A DNA stretch of 64,000 nt, from assembly GCF_020520425.1 (NCBI RefSeq), contig NC_079487.1, positions 129,044,385 to 129,108,384 on the forward strand, read 5' to 3'. Below, one piece after another: positions 1 through 13,000 of the stretch (within the stretch, counting starts at the first letter, position 1; each line of letters begins with the position of its first letter). Both the position numbers and the translations under genes were made by a program. A model generated the notes under the pieces. It saw only the letters and a list, made by a program, of their open reading frames with translations, had not been told where the DNA came from and searched no databases. Origin of the DNA: Spinacia oleracea (Eukaryota > Streptophyta > Magnoliopsida > Caryophyllales > Amaranthaceae).

Positions 1-74
1 CCATTTCACCTCCGAACAGGCGAACAGTAGAGGGAAACAGAGAAACACCCCGTACTCCGTATTGGTAATCTTTA

Positions 75-400
75 CTCCCTCCGTCCCGGAATACTTGACC
101 TGTTTTCCTTATCGGACCGTCCCTTAATACTTGACCTGTTTCTAAAAATGGAAATATTCTAACAATATTATATTATTTCTCACTCCACCCCTATTAACCC
201 ACCTACCCCCTACTCCATACAAAAAATAATATAAAATTCAACCCCTACTCTCTCCAACCCCACCCCTTTACACATTTCCCACTAACTACGTTAAAATAAT
301 ACCCCACTATCAACTACTACCTATTAAATTAAATAAGTCAATTCAAGTCCCTTAAACTCTGTGCCGGTCAAACCGGGTCGAGTATTCTGGGACGGAGGGA
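75..400. mobile_element. Stowaway-type MITE upstream of MsrA
   Basis: The left end reads CTCCCTCCGTCCCGGAATAC and the right end is its imperfect complement, GTATTCTGGGACGGAGGGA. Both are the classic Stowaway (Tc1/mariner) terminus. TA dinucleotides flank the element (73-74 and 401-402), as expected for the family. The interior is AT-rich and non-coding. It ends about 170 bp before the MsrA start codon, so it lies in the promoter or 5' leader region of that gene. The right terminus lacks one base of the usual GGGAG end. Confidence 0.85.
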
Positions 401-568
401 TATTCTATTTCTTCGTATATGCCGGTGTCGGTCAACTATATTCGAGAATTCAACTTTATTGACTTCATCAAATTCTATTTATATTTATTTTTATTAATAG
501 AAAATCCAAAATCTACCTTACCTTCACTCTCGCTAACCCTTGAACCATTCACAAATCCCACACCAAAA

Positions 569-3241
569 ATGGCAAACCCCGAAACCAACAACCCAGCAAT
601 GGACCCAGATTCTGACAGCCCGGACCAACCAGGTTTGGAACTTGCACAATTCGGAGCCGGGTGTTTCTGGGGTGTGGAGCTAGCTTTCCAGAGGATTGAA
701 GGTGTTGTCAAAACTGAAGTTGGGTATTCTCAGGGTCATCATCCTGACCCGAATTACAAGCTTATTTGCGCCGGAAATACAAACCATGTTGAAGTGGTTC
801 GGGTTCATTTTGACCCTAATGTTTGCCCCTTTACTAACCTTCTTGATCTCTTTTGGTCCCGCCATGATCCTACCACCCTCAACCGTCAGGTATGATGTAT
901 TTAGAGGCATTGAATACGTTAATTGTATCCACAATCAGTTAAGAATTGCCTGATAAAATTCGCTAATTGGTGTTTTTAATGTTTGATTTATGCTCAAAAT
1001 CCGCGATATTAAGGATTGTATGACAAAATCGGTGATAATTGGTTGTTATTAGTGTTTGATTTATACTCAAAATCCGCGATAATTTTAGTTATTAATATTC
1101 GGTTTAGCTTCTTATTAATGTTCGATAATTTGAGTTATTAATATTCGATTTAGCTTCTTATTAATATTCGATAGTTTGAGTTATCATTTTCCTGTAATTT
1201 GTTTTTAGTATGATTGAATTTTTCTATTAGAGTATGATATGATTACAGTACTTTTTAGTTTTTGATGCATGAAGATGCAATTTGATTGGATTTGGTTAAA
1301 AGCCTTGGGGGGTGGTAGTGTGATAGGCCTTCGAGTCACGTCTACGTCAGTGCCGTTTGCTGCTTATAGAAGTATGAGGGGTCCAGTTTGAAAGGGTAAT
1401 TTTGGATGTAGAACTGAAATGCAAAATGAAACAATATGTTGAATAGAAGATTGTCATGGAGCTCATTTGGATTTATAAACTGTAGGAAGAGGATGGCAAG
1501 TTGTCATTGTATGCCTGCATAATGAAATGTCAATAAACACATAATTCTAAGTAAATTGTTTCCCTGGTTTGGTGAGTTACAGAATTTAAAGGAGGAGTAA
1601 ATTTGGCAAATGATTTGGAGGGGGAGTCTAAACATCTTGCCTTTTTCCTGTGGTAGATGCTGCAGTCTGATACACTAGTAGTTTGCACACATCCCTCCTC
1701 AAAATTGGAGATATTTGGAGGAAAAATGGAGCTCACTTCCCCCTCCCTTTCTTTTCCCTCAATGTAGTTTGCAGTTATGAGTCTTGGGCATTGTCTATTT
1801 TAAAGGCATTTGCAGTTTACATTCTTAGAGGCAAGGTTGCGTATTTATGGGTATATCCTATCCTTGCCTTGGCGGGAATATTACCAGGTTATAGGTGTTG
1901 AATTCAAGTTGTATCACTGTATGCATCAGTGCATCTGCTCTTGCTAGTTGCGACCAATGAATTGTAGGAATCAAGGTAGTATACTGTTATCTTGATATTA
2001 GAAGGTGCAAACATTCAATTATATATGCAAGAACTTAGAACAACGTCAAAGTTGTGCTAAAGCTATAATCCGTGCTTGTTTCAGAATTGTTTTTGCAACT
2101 TTTTTCTTTTATGTAGTTTTGCATGGAGTATCGTCAAAATCCTGAGTTGTGGAGGGAAGAATAATGTGAGTTTATGAGATATCCTTGCTCTATGACTCTG
2201 AAATTGAACTCGGATTCAGTTTAGTAACTATGATAGTTGAACTTTAGAACAGATATTTGCTAGTAACATATCATTGATCATAGACAAACCTAGAAACTTT
2301 GAGGAAATTCCAAGCTCCTTTTATGGTGTCTAATGGGAAGTGTTCTGTGTCATATTTTCAAGCTTTTATTGGGTCAAACCTGATACTTTGCAACATGGGT
2401 TAAGTAACATATCATTGATCATAGACAAACCTAGAAACTTTGAGGAAATTCCAAGCTCTTTTTCTGGGGTCTAACAGGAGGTGTTCTGGTGTCATATTTT
2501 CAGGCTTCTATTGGGTCAAACCTGATACTTTTCAACATGGGTTAAAATTAAAAACTTGACTAGTATAGTTGGTTTCTTTTTACTTCGTATATTTTATTTT
2601 TATTTTTATGGCCCAACTAGTATAGTTGGTTTCGTATTGAGCTTGATTCTTAAGGTGCTCTGTGCTCTAAACTGCATTGAGTACACGTAGTTATAGCTGT
2701 TACATACATGGACTCATGGAGTATTTTCTATCCAGTATTGTGGAAGAAATAATTATGCAATTTTGAGAACATTCCTTTGTTCTAAGACTCTAAATGTGAG
2801 TGGGATTTCAGTAACTATGATTATAGAAGAGCATATATGTATACAGAGTACTGTCAAATTGTCAATATCCAGTGTTGTGGAGAAGAGAAGAAAACACTGT
2901 TGAACGAATTGATATCTCAGCGCTCTTTTTTATTCCGACTTTTTCCTAAATCTGTTGCTGATGACACCTTTCTTTTGTGGTGTTAGGCTGGTGATGTAGG
3001 AACTCAGTATCGATCAGGGATATACTACTACAATGAGACTCAAGCACGTCTAGCTCAGGAATCGAAGGAAGCCAAGCAGTTGGAGCTCAAAAACAGGAAT
3101 ATTGTAACTGAGATTCTACCAGCTAAGAGATTTTACCGGGCAGAGGAATACCACCAGCAGTATCTGGCTAAGGGTGGCCGTTTCGGTGATGGACAGTCCG
3201 CTGCAAAGGGGTGCACTGATCCCATCAAATGCTATGGCTGA
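569..3241 (+). CDS. MSRA: Peptide methionine-S-sulfoxide reductase (MsrA), cytosolic-type
   Basis: Reduces the S-epimer of methionine sulfoxide in proteins, using thioredoxin-type reductants. Two exons: 569-889 and 2987-3241, with a GT-AG intron in phase 0. Together they give 191 residues, the usual length for plant cytosolic MsrA. The catalytic motif GAGCFWG is at residues 29-35 (Cys32), and the resolving cysteines sit in the C-terminal tail [11 protein letters not shown] (Cys183, Cys189). I chose the ATG at 569 because it has a good context (AAAATGGC) and lies shortly before the domain. An in-frame ATG at 419 would add 50 residues without MsrA similarity and looks like 5' leader. No transit peptide is evident with the 569 start, so a cytosolic location is inferred. 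The 2.1-kb intron holds a 141-bp tandem duplication. A poly(A)-like AATAAA lies about 100 bp downstream. Confidence 0.95.
2262..2543 (+). repeat. 141-bp tandem duplication inside the MsrA intron
   Basis: The segment 2262-2402, beginning AGTAACATATCATTGATCAT, is followed directly by a second copy (2403-2543) with about a dozen mismatches. The two copies share the block ending AACATGGGTTAA. It is a simple two-copy duplication in non-coding intron sequence. No transposon ends are visible. Confidence 0.9.
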
Positions 3242-3336
3242 TACCAGATACGGTTTCTATCTTGAAACTTGTATTCATATGTTTGATCTTTAAATCTTAT
3301 GACCGAGCTCAACAAATTGTATCTTGTTGAGTGGAT

Positions 3337-3342
3337 AATAAA
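3337..3342 (+). terminator. Probable poly(A) signal of MsrA
   Basis: An AATAAA hexamer lies 95 bp past the MsrA stop codon in a T-rich context, at a typical distance for a plant near-upstream element. Only the motif and its position support it. The space from here to the convergent protease gene (3639) is short and holds nothing else recognisable. Confidence 0.4.
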
Positions 3343-3638
3343 CTGAGCAGTATAGTTGAGATTTCTTGTTAAGCAAAGACTGATTATAGCATGAAATCTA
3401 TTTACATGTATCCTGAATCCTGATGAGTAAATTCATAACAATTGTATTTTTCGTTCTTGGTAATCTTTCATTCTGTTCTTCAAATTGAAGCATACTACTA
3501 CTGAGATATCATGATGATAATCAGCATTTTATTTCATTGCCTTTAAAATAGGCTATTAGACTGCAGCCAACAATTGAAATGTAAAATTAAAGTTACTAAT
3601 GCCATTAAGTGCAGAAACTAAACATGTCTGAAACTGGT

Positions 3639-5323
<1,685 letters not shown>

Positions 5324-5438
5324 AATTGGTTTTTTTATGTTTTTTGGTTTGATTTTGTTTGGGAAATTCTAGTTTACTTGTGTTGTATGGAGAAGTGTAT
5401 GAATGTGTTGATGGATTCAGTAAGGAGAAGAGAGGAGG

Positions 5439-5446
5439 TATTTATA
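5439..5446 (-). promoter_or_regulatory. TATA box of the KDEL protease gene
   Basis: On the minus strand the sequence reads CATCTATAAATACCTCC, a textbook plant TATA box (TATAAATA). It lies 116 bp before the start codon at 5323, which leaves room for a leader of roughly 80-90 nt. No other element of the promoter could be recognised. Confidence 0.7.
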
Positions 5447-5459
5447 GATGAGTGTTTGG

Positions 5460-6638
5460 AGAAAGAAGCCAAAAGGGTGATCAATTATTAAAACTGATGA
5501 ATGTGCCTTAGAGGTAACTACAACTTAGCAAGAGAGATCACCTTTGCTATTTTAGGTTTGTGTACGTGATTTGTTATTTCTTTATTGGGAACAAATTGAA
5601 TTTCCTACAAAGTTCTAGGAATTCACATAATCCTTCGATTTTCTTGATTTTTTTTACAGTTTGGGTAACATACTTAATTACAAATGTATAATTTTAACTA
5701 TTAATATTTCTAATGGAGTATATGATTTAATATTTCGTACTAATAGTATCTCCGTTTTCCTTTAAATTTTGAGAGTTATACAATCTTCAGTTGAGATAAC
5801 AACATGACAAATCTGGTTAAAAAAAATAAACAAGTTAATACAAATTCTTGTGAAAGAATGTTTGACAGTTAGTAAATTGGACTAAACCACATGCTAGTTA
5901 TTCACCTCGTATAGTGGTATCCAACTAGGCATTTAGGTTATTACAATACTAAGGAGTATAGTCTGACAGTTAATTAAAGTTTTAGACGTTCTGACAACAT
6001 GTTATGTCAATCTACCACTGACCATGATCTTAATTAGTCTAACAAATAAGTAAGTGTGAGATGGTTTGATGAAAGACTAACCAGCTAAACTATTTAATCT
6101 CAAATAAGTTGTGCAGTGTCATTGTGCAATTAGAGGTCGGTTTGTTCATGTCAATGATCAGTAACAGCAACCGTTTTTACAAACCCAAAACTAACACGAC
6201 ATAACCTATATACCACTTCTATATGCACATGGAGTATTAAGTTGTTTTTTTATTCAAATTGTTAAGTTGTGCTTACACATAAGAAGTAAACCTTTTATTG
6301 TTACGGAATGACGATTATTAAGCGGTTAGCCATACAACTTGGTAGTTCAACATGTAAAATTCGTTAATTTTGTTTGTTATTTCTCAAAGTTGTACGTCGT
6401 ACTTCAATTCTATGGTGTGGGAATGGGTTAAAGTGAATTCAGATACGTGAGTTTATTGGGATGTGTGAGAAAATGTGGGATGAATGACGACCAATTTTTG
6501 ATTTTGCTAAGGTTTGTTTTGCAAATGTCTGTCACTCATTTGCAACAGCAATTGTCCTCTTCCTTCTTATGAAATTAAAACATCCTTGAAAATATATATT
6601 ACAATCGAATAATTTCCACAGACTACTCATCAACCATT
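5460..6638. other. Intergenic AT-rich DNA, no feature seen
   Basis: This 1.2-kb stretch upstream of the protease gene is AT-rich with many stop codons in all frames. I recognise no exon or element until the SINE at 6657. Part of it presumably carries regulatory sequence for the protease gene, but I cannot point to a specific site. Confidence 0.5.
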
Positions 6639-6656
6639 TTAATAAATTGATTAGTT

Positions 6657-6846
6657 TTTTTATTTTTTTTTGGTGTTAGCACAATAGCACCCGGTTCACC
6701 CTTAGGGCTAATTCGGATTTGGGGCGAGTTATGGGTGGATAGGTTTCAGTCTCTTCCCTGTTGTTGTTGCGGGGTATCAAACACGGATCCTCCCTATCAA
6801 GTTTAGCCCCAATCAGTCAATCACTACTGAATCAACAGACAATTGG
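6657..6846 (-). mobile_element. tRNA-derived SINE (family 2)
   Basis: An 18-bp target-site duplication, TTAATAAATTGATTAGTT, flanks the element exactly (6639-6656 and 6847-6864). Read on the minus strand it ends in an A-rich tail (here a T/G run at 6657-6673) and has tRNA-like promoter blocks near its 5' end: an A-box-like run around the sequence complementary to CAATCACTACTGAATCAAC, and a degenerate B box. It shares its body (GGTTCACCCTTAGGGCTAAT and GTTGTTGCGGGG on the plus strand) with the copy at 20691-20856, so the two are one family. Confidence 0.85.
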
Positions 6847-6864
6847 TTAATAAATTGATTAGTT

Positions 6865-8384
6865 AATACACGTACTTTGTAACATATTTGAATCTTTCAT
6901 CTTACCTTCTAAAAATTAATAGGAAATTATCGGATCTTAAAATAAAAAATAAAAAATTTCTAGAAAGCTTCAAGCCACCTAATAATAATTTAACTGAAGT
7001 TGAGCTAATAAACCCTCCTAAACCTTAGTTTACTTGTGACTTTGCACAAGATTGACGGGATCTCCACCAATGTTATTGGCTAAACAACTATAATGGCGCA
7101 AAGAAACAGAAAAAAGGAAGTTATAAACTTATAATAGTAAGGATCGAAAAAGTGTTATCATATCCGGTGTATTTTTGAAGCACCTTCTACTTTTTGAAAT
7201 ACTAGTAATCAACATGTATGAAATCGTCTAAAGTATCCAACTATTAATCAATTAATTGCCATGGAAGGTTGTTATCATGGAGTTTTAATTTGATTAACAA
7301 TCACTAATCCAAAATAATCTCATGACTAATTATCAATAAAAAACCGACCTTGTGAACATGATGGTATTGCTTGTAGAAGCAAGCTACTAATTAGCTAGTT
7401 AGCGTAGTGTGTTGGGTGGTAATGACTTCTTCAACTGAAATTCTGAGAATGAATTGACTGAAACTTGAACCTTGCTTATTATAAATATATTTTCTATTTT
7501 TTATTTTAATGGATTTTTATATTGGAACTTGAGGCAAAAGTTATTAGGTTCTAAAGATGAATCCGAACAGAATCATTATTGGTGAAGAATATGATCATTC
7601 AAAAGGTTTTCTTGCCTTTCATGCTATGTATAGTAAACCTAATTAGTCTAATTTATGTGCACATGATAACGATTTGATTGATTGATCCTAGCGGTGCTAA
7701 TCATGTTAAATAAGTAGACCATGTTTCATCTAGGTGACTAGGTCGGTTCGATTTTAGTCTTTTAGGTGAGTTTTATTCCATTTGATCCGAGTCTATTTCG
7801 ACAAGGTCATATCTGAGTCTACTATCAACTAGTTTAACATGATAAATCAATCAATTAATAAAAATCATATTACTTGGCCATTTCAAGTCAAAGTTGGTTC
7901 CGAGTCAAATATAGATTAGGTAAATCAAATCGGGTGATCCAGTACGAGTATATATGGCCAAATTCATAATATCCGGGATGTTGCTGCGTTTAAGTTAAGT
8001 GTTCCCACATTTGACTAAACATGTATGATGAGGCAGATGCATATTAAGGTACTAAATGTTTGCTAACCCTAATTATTTGAGCATTATTTAAAGTATGGCT
8101 ATGTGAGCATTGGAAGGTTTTGCCAACCAAGTGGGTGTACATGCTATGCTAATTTTAAACATTTCAACTTTTAAAACGTGATAGCATCATGGTGTAAACT
8201 TTCATAACCGAAAAGGTTTAATCTTTGCCTTGAAGGTTAAATCAGGACACATGATCACTATTATCAGGGTTTGCATGGACGTGTAAAACACTACTACTGT
8301 AATATTGCACACCAAAATTATACCCCTGCCCGCTCGGGCCTCTCCTATGGAACGGGTATGAGCGGAATTCACGAAATTATACCA
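6865..8384. other. Intergenic AT-rich DNA, no feature seen
   Basis: About 1.5 kb with no convincing exon, RNA gene or complete element. It contains dispersed short repeats only. Confidence 0.5.
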
Positions 8385-8392
8385 GCTGCCAT

Positions 8393-8940
8393 TAGACCTG
8401 TCAAAAATCGACCCGACCCGAAAACCGACCCGAACCCGACCCGAAAATACTGGGTCCTGAACAAGATTTTGTGACCCGTAACCCGATTTTATCCGAACCC
8501 GAGCAACCCGAAAAGTAATGGGTCAAAACCCGACCGAACCCGTTTTGGACCCGACCGATTGAAAATCGTTGTATTTATAGTAATAAATGCGATTATGAGA
8601 AAATTTAAGCATAATAAACACGCTGTTTTTACTATTATTGTGTGTAATATGATTTTAATTTGAACTATACGCCATTTTATGGTTGAATTTGACTAAATAT
8701 AAACTTATGTAGGAAAATTTGTTAATTTGTGCCCATATTTTGTATATTTATCACCTAAATTAATGAAAATATAATGCGCATTTTAAAATCTCTCAACCCG
8801 TTGGGTCGACCCGAACCCGAAAGTTCTGGGTCTTGAACAAGCATTTGTAAACCCGAACCCGAAAGTGACCGACCCGATCTAACCCGAACCCGAAAATAAT
8901 TTTTTACAATCCGACCCAACCGACCCGTTTGACAGGTCTA
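8393..8940. mobile_element. hAT-like MITE with GACCCG-rich ends (548 bp)
   Basis: The ends are TAGACCTGTCAAA and its perfect complement TTTGACAGGTCTA. A perfect 8-bp target duplication GCTGCCAT lies at 8385-8392 and 8941-8948. An 8-bp duplication with ends starting TAG fits the hAT superfamily. Both ends carry runs of CCCGACCCG/CCCGAACCCG (GGGTCGGG on the other strand), while the centre is AT-rich. No transposase reading frame is present. A second copy, in the opposite orientation and clearly homologous through the interior, is at 46780-47326. Confidence 0.9.
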
Positions 8941-9137
8941 GCTGCCATCCTTTCAAGGTAGACCTGATTATTAAACATGATAATCCAATGGGTATAGGAT
9001 TTGGGTCAAGTTTATATGGTTCAATCAGGTAGGGCTCTTATTGGACATGACATTTATTGGACAGGGTTAGCCATACTTATAGCACAACAATTTTAAAAAC
9101 TAAAATAGTTACTCGTATATATGATATTAAAAAAATA

Positions 9138-9396
9138 CTTCCTCCGTCTTTTAATACTCGCAACGTTTGGACTTTTGCCACTATTCATATAATCTACTTT
9201 GACTATTCTTAGTGCTTTTTATATAAGATAAAACATAGTCATGTGGGATCTTGTTAGATTCGTCTCAATGTGTATTTTCAAAATATTAACTTTTTATAAT
9301 TTTTGCATAAAGAGAATTTAAGATATAACTGATCAAAGTTGTGCATTGGCATGCGTGAAACTAACAAACGTTGCGAGTATTAAAAGACGGAGGAAG
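9138..9396. mobile_element. Stowaway-type MITE, young-looking (259 bp)
   Basis: The left terminus CTTCCTCCGTCTTTTAATAC continues into CTCGCAACGTTTG, and about 32 bp are repeated exactly in inverted form at the right end. TA dinucleotides flank it (9136-9137, 9397-9398). Perfect inverted repeats suggest recent insertion. The interior block TTAGATTCGTCT recurs in a decayed relative at about 28.3-28.5 kb. Confidence 0.9.
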
Positions 9397-9477
9397 TATA
9401 TGAATAGCTTCGTATTCACTTGTATTCACATACGTCTCTCCTTTTTTTTTTTTACCATGTCTGTTTATTTACCACCC

Positions 9478-9578
9478 ACTATTGACCCGCGACCCATTAT
9501 TGACCCGCAGCTAAAATTGAGCCTTTCATTACCCAACCCGCTGTTGACCCGCACCGACCCTGACCCGACCCACCCACC
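9478..9578 (+). repeat. GACCCG-rich patch
   Basis: Repeated GACCCGC/GACCCGA words resemble the termini of the hAT-like MITE at 8393-8940, but no inverted ends or target duplication can be drawn. It may be a remnant of the same family or an unrelated simple repeat. Confidence 0.4.
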
Positions 9579-9580
9579 CA

Positions 9581-9718
9581 ATAACCAAGTCTATTTGTAA
9601 GGCCACAGCTAGATATGAGTCGTATGATCTTTTACTTATAGACTTTCCAATAACCAAGTCTATTTCTAAGGCCACAGCTAGATATGAGTCGTATGATCTT
9701 TTAACAGTCAACACCATA
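9581..9718 (+). repeat. 69-bp tandem duplication
   Basis: Two copies beginning ATAACCAAGTCTATTT start at 9581 and 9650, with very few differences. Both contain GGCCACAGCTAGATATGAGT. The second copy ends in TTTTAACAG instead of TTTTACTT. It lies 300-440 bp beyond the 3' end of ATG16. Confidence 0.85.
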
Positions 9719-9776
9719 TACACTGTAACACCAAAAAACAGAACAGGGAAATGATGAATAACTGTACATTGCAGCC

Positions 9777-9869
9777 TGCAGGATAAAACCCCATATCATT
9801 TCAAAGGGAAAAGAAATTCCTGCAGGATAAAAATTAAAAACCCATATCATTTCACAGGGAAAAGAAATT
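9777..9869 (+). repeat. About 45-bp tandem duplication with flanking short repeats
   Basis: CCTGCAGGATAAAA...CATATCATTTCA.AGGGAAAAGAAATT occurs twice in a row (starting near 9777 and 9819). The pair is bracketed by AACTGTACATTG at about 9760 and 9870, suggesting slippage-type growth. Confidence 0.75.
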
Positions 9870-10021
9870 AACTGTACATTGTTAGAGAACAAACCATATT
9901 ATTTCCCGTGGCAACGTAACACTTTTAAGCAACCCAATCAGCTTCAGATGAAACGATTAAGAATCACCTACAAGAACAACTATAATGTGATAATAAAAGT
10001 GACAAGCTGCCGTAAAATGTA

Positions 10022-13000
10022 TCAGATCCAAGTGCAAATAACTCCATTCTTGTCAGAAGTCGCCAAAGGCTTTCCGAGACCACTCCAAGCACAGCACAAA
10101 ACAGATGATCCATGTTCCTTAAGAGTGCTAACTATATCTCCCTTCTGTATTGACCAAATATGTACAGATCCATCAGCAGATCCAGCAGCAACATAATTGT
10201 CATCTGCACTAATACAGGATCTGCTCCAGTTAGATGCCACTCTGTTTCCACTCGCCCTCAATGTGCCGTAAACTTCAAGTGTTCTCATATCAAACAGATT
10301 ATGCACATTATCTCTCCCACTTGTCAAAATCGTGTTTCCATTTTGAGACAAAGAGATTGATGTCACAGCAAGAGAATGAGCAGCAACCTCACTGAGAAGC
10401 TTTCCTGTTTGTATATCCCAAAGCCGGAGATTGCCATCAACATGACCTGAGCATATTGTTCTTCCATCCATGCTGAAACAAACTGCATTGCAATTGCTTG
10501 GGAAAATGATTGTGTTAGTGCAATAACCTTTCTGCAAATCCCAAGCTTTTATTGTTCGATCATATGCTGCACTGACAACATGTCGATTGGATACTTTACT
10601 CACATCTACTGCACAGACTTTATCAGTATGTCCTGTAAGTGTATGTCGGATTCGGCCCGAGCTGACATCCCAAACATATAAGTTATTTGAGCTACTAGCT
10701 GCTATTACAGTTTTATTATCATTTGTGATAGTGAGATCCAGAACAGAACCCAAGCAACCATAAAGAGTGTGACTTAATGATCCCGTGCTTGTATCCCACA
10801 TCTTAATAGAACGGTCCTGCCCTCCAGTAATCAATTTGCTGGAATTGTATTCAAACAATATGGAAGCACATCCACCATCATGAGCATGTATTCTATTGTT
10901 GCAAGTTGTAGGAACCGTTGATTCCACATAAAACTCCGCACCTTCCTCACATTGACGAACCACACCATCAACTTGTTGCCGAGCAATTTGTTGTATGCTG
11001 CTGGACTTGAGTTGTTCAAGCATGTCTTCATAAAGAGAATTTGCCTGAATCACAATGATTAGAAGATAGAATCTCTGAAAATAAATTTAAGAATGGCAAC
11101 AAGACATAGGAACTAAGAAGTTGGCAATGACAGCAAGTATACATTCAGTATATTTATGGAGTTACCTAGTTAACTTAAAACTTGACAGTACACAGTTATG
11201 GAGTTACCTACATAACTTGAAACTCTCCATAATTTTGATTTGGAATTCTCCGTCCTACACGTATAAATCTCTTTGAAAGAATTTCCTTTTCTCTATTTGG
11301 CCTGGGGGAGGGGGTTCATGTTTGGGGGATACTGGTTTCATCTTCCAAACAGTTAGGTTCTGAAATTCAGTGAACTGCTACTATACGATATGATCCCTCA
11401 GGATGGAGGTTAATTAAAATTCTACTCAGTCACATACGAGACGTTAGAAAGTTAATAGAGATTATTCAAAACTTATTCCGAGAAAGAAATTACTAATATA
11501 GAGGTGATGACTAAAACCCGTTCGGGGGTAAGGACGGACGTAGCCAAGTGGATCAAGGCAGTGGATTGTGAAACACCAAAGGCGGGTTCAATCCATGCCG
11601 TTACTTATGTGTTTAGGCAAACTTTTCATTCCTTCCATATTGAACTCCATGAATCATGCCTAGCTCCAAATTTCACAAAATAAACTGAGAAATCAATAGG
11701 AACCGGCACCGCTGAAGTCTTTACCTAGAATTTTCAACAGCGATGATACGGTTCATGAGAAAGAGATGATAGACAAAGTTACAAAGGGTTTGATCAAAGG
11801 CCCCAGCTCCATAGCCTATACTCACTACAAAATATTCCATTAATGAAAGATAAAAACTACGCATGTCTGATTAGGGAAATACAACACGCTACAGACATGC
11901 AGTCAGCTCAGCTCAACCCCAATTAAGAATCCCCAAGAACTTCCAAGAATTCTTGTTGTACAATTGTTCCAACCATCTTGAAAGCCCTTCCCTCAGAAGG
12001 AAGATCTGCCCAAATCCTCCTCAGTCTCCATGATTGTCCCAAAGCAGGATCATTTCCAGCTGCATAAGTGAGTTCGCCTACTATGAGCTCTGAAGGCCTA
12101 ACTAGTGTGATTCCTCTGTTATTAGCTTTTCGCTGCGCGTGAGCGCAACTCACGGTAGCTCCTCTTTTCTCTATTCAATGACACTAAATCAACTGAACGA
12201 ACTTCGGACACTTGTTCCACTTTGTGAGATCTTCCGTTCAATATTTCTTATATAAATGTAACTAATGTATCCCCCTCATAAATGATTTCTCCATAATGAC
12301 CATGAACTGTTGCCCCTGGACTAGCCAAAATAGGGGTTACTCCAAAGTCAAATTCAACAAAGTACAACTTGACCTGCTTTTAAGTGCGTCCTTTTTGGAA
12401 ATACATACGTTTTCACAAACAAATTGTCCAATATAATGGCCACGTACATTAACAAACAGCATGTGGAATAAGAGGAGCTCTAACAAGGGCCAGGCAAGAC
12501 AATTAGAATAAGCCATCCAAAATTGAAGAAACTTATAGTCTTGGTGGTCAAAGGCTGCATATATGTTCGCCTTCTTAAAAACCACCAACTGCTGGTATCC
12601 ACTATCCACAAAGGGCACTATGGGAGTTCACGAAAACTTAAAGGAATACAGTATGGCCCAGTCCCTACGTAATATCATTTCAATAAACTAAATAAGCTTT
12701 TTTCAATTTGATCCCCAAACATGGACAGGTAAAACTCATTTTTTTTTATGAGGGAATAAAAACAATTTAAGTTTTTAGTTTCAGGATTTCATTACTTACT
12801 ACTCCGTACATGAAAAAGGTTCACTTCATCACATGTGGTCCTTGACTCCTTTCTTAGCAAACAGAGTACAAAGAACGCTAAAAAGTTCATAGTAACGGTT
12901 TCAAGTTCAACGACACAACTTAAGAATAAAGTAAAAATAAGTTCCAATTGACCCAGTTTGTAAGAAAAATGATCCATGAAAAATCAGCTTCTCTAGCACT

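Noticed and set aside
419-568. N-terminal extension of MsrA from the ATG at 419
   Set aside because: No MsrA similarity and no typical transit peptide; the ATG at 569 has better context and gives normal length.
10160-11031. Additional frames on both strands over the ATG16 WD40 exon
   Set aside because: They are shadows of the real WD40 frame, which has clear homology.
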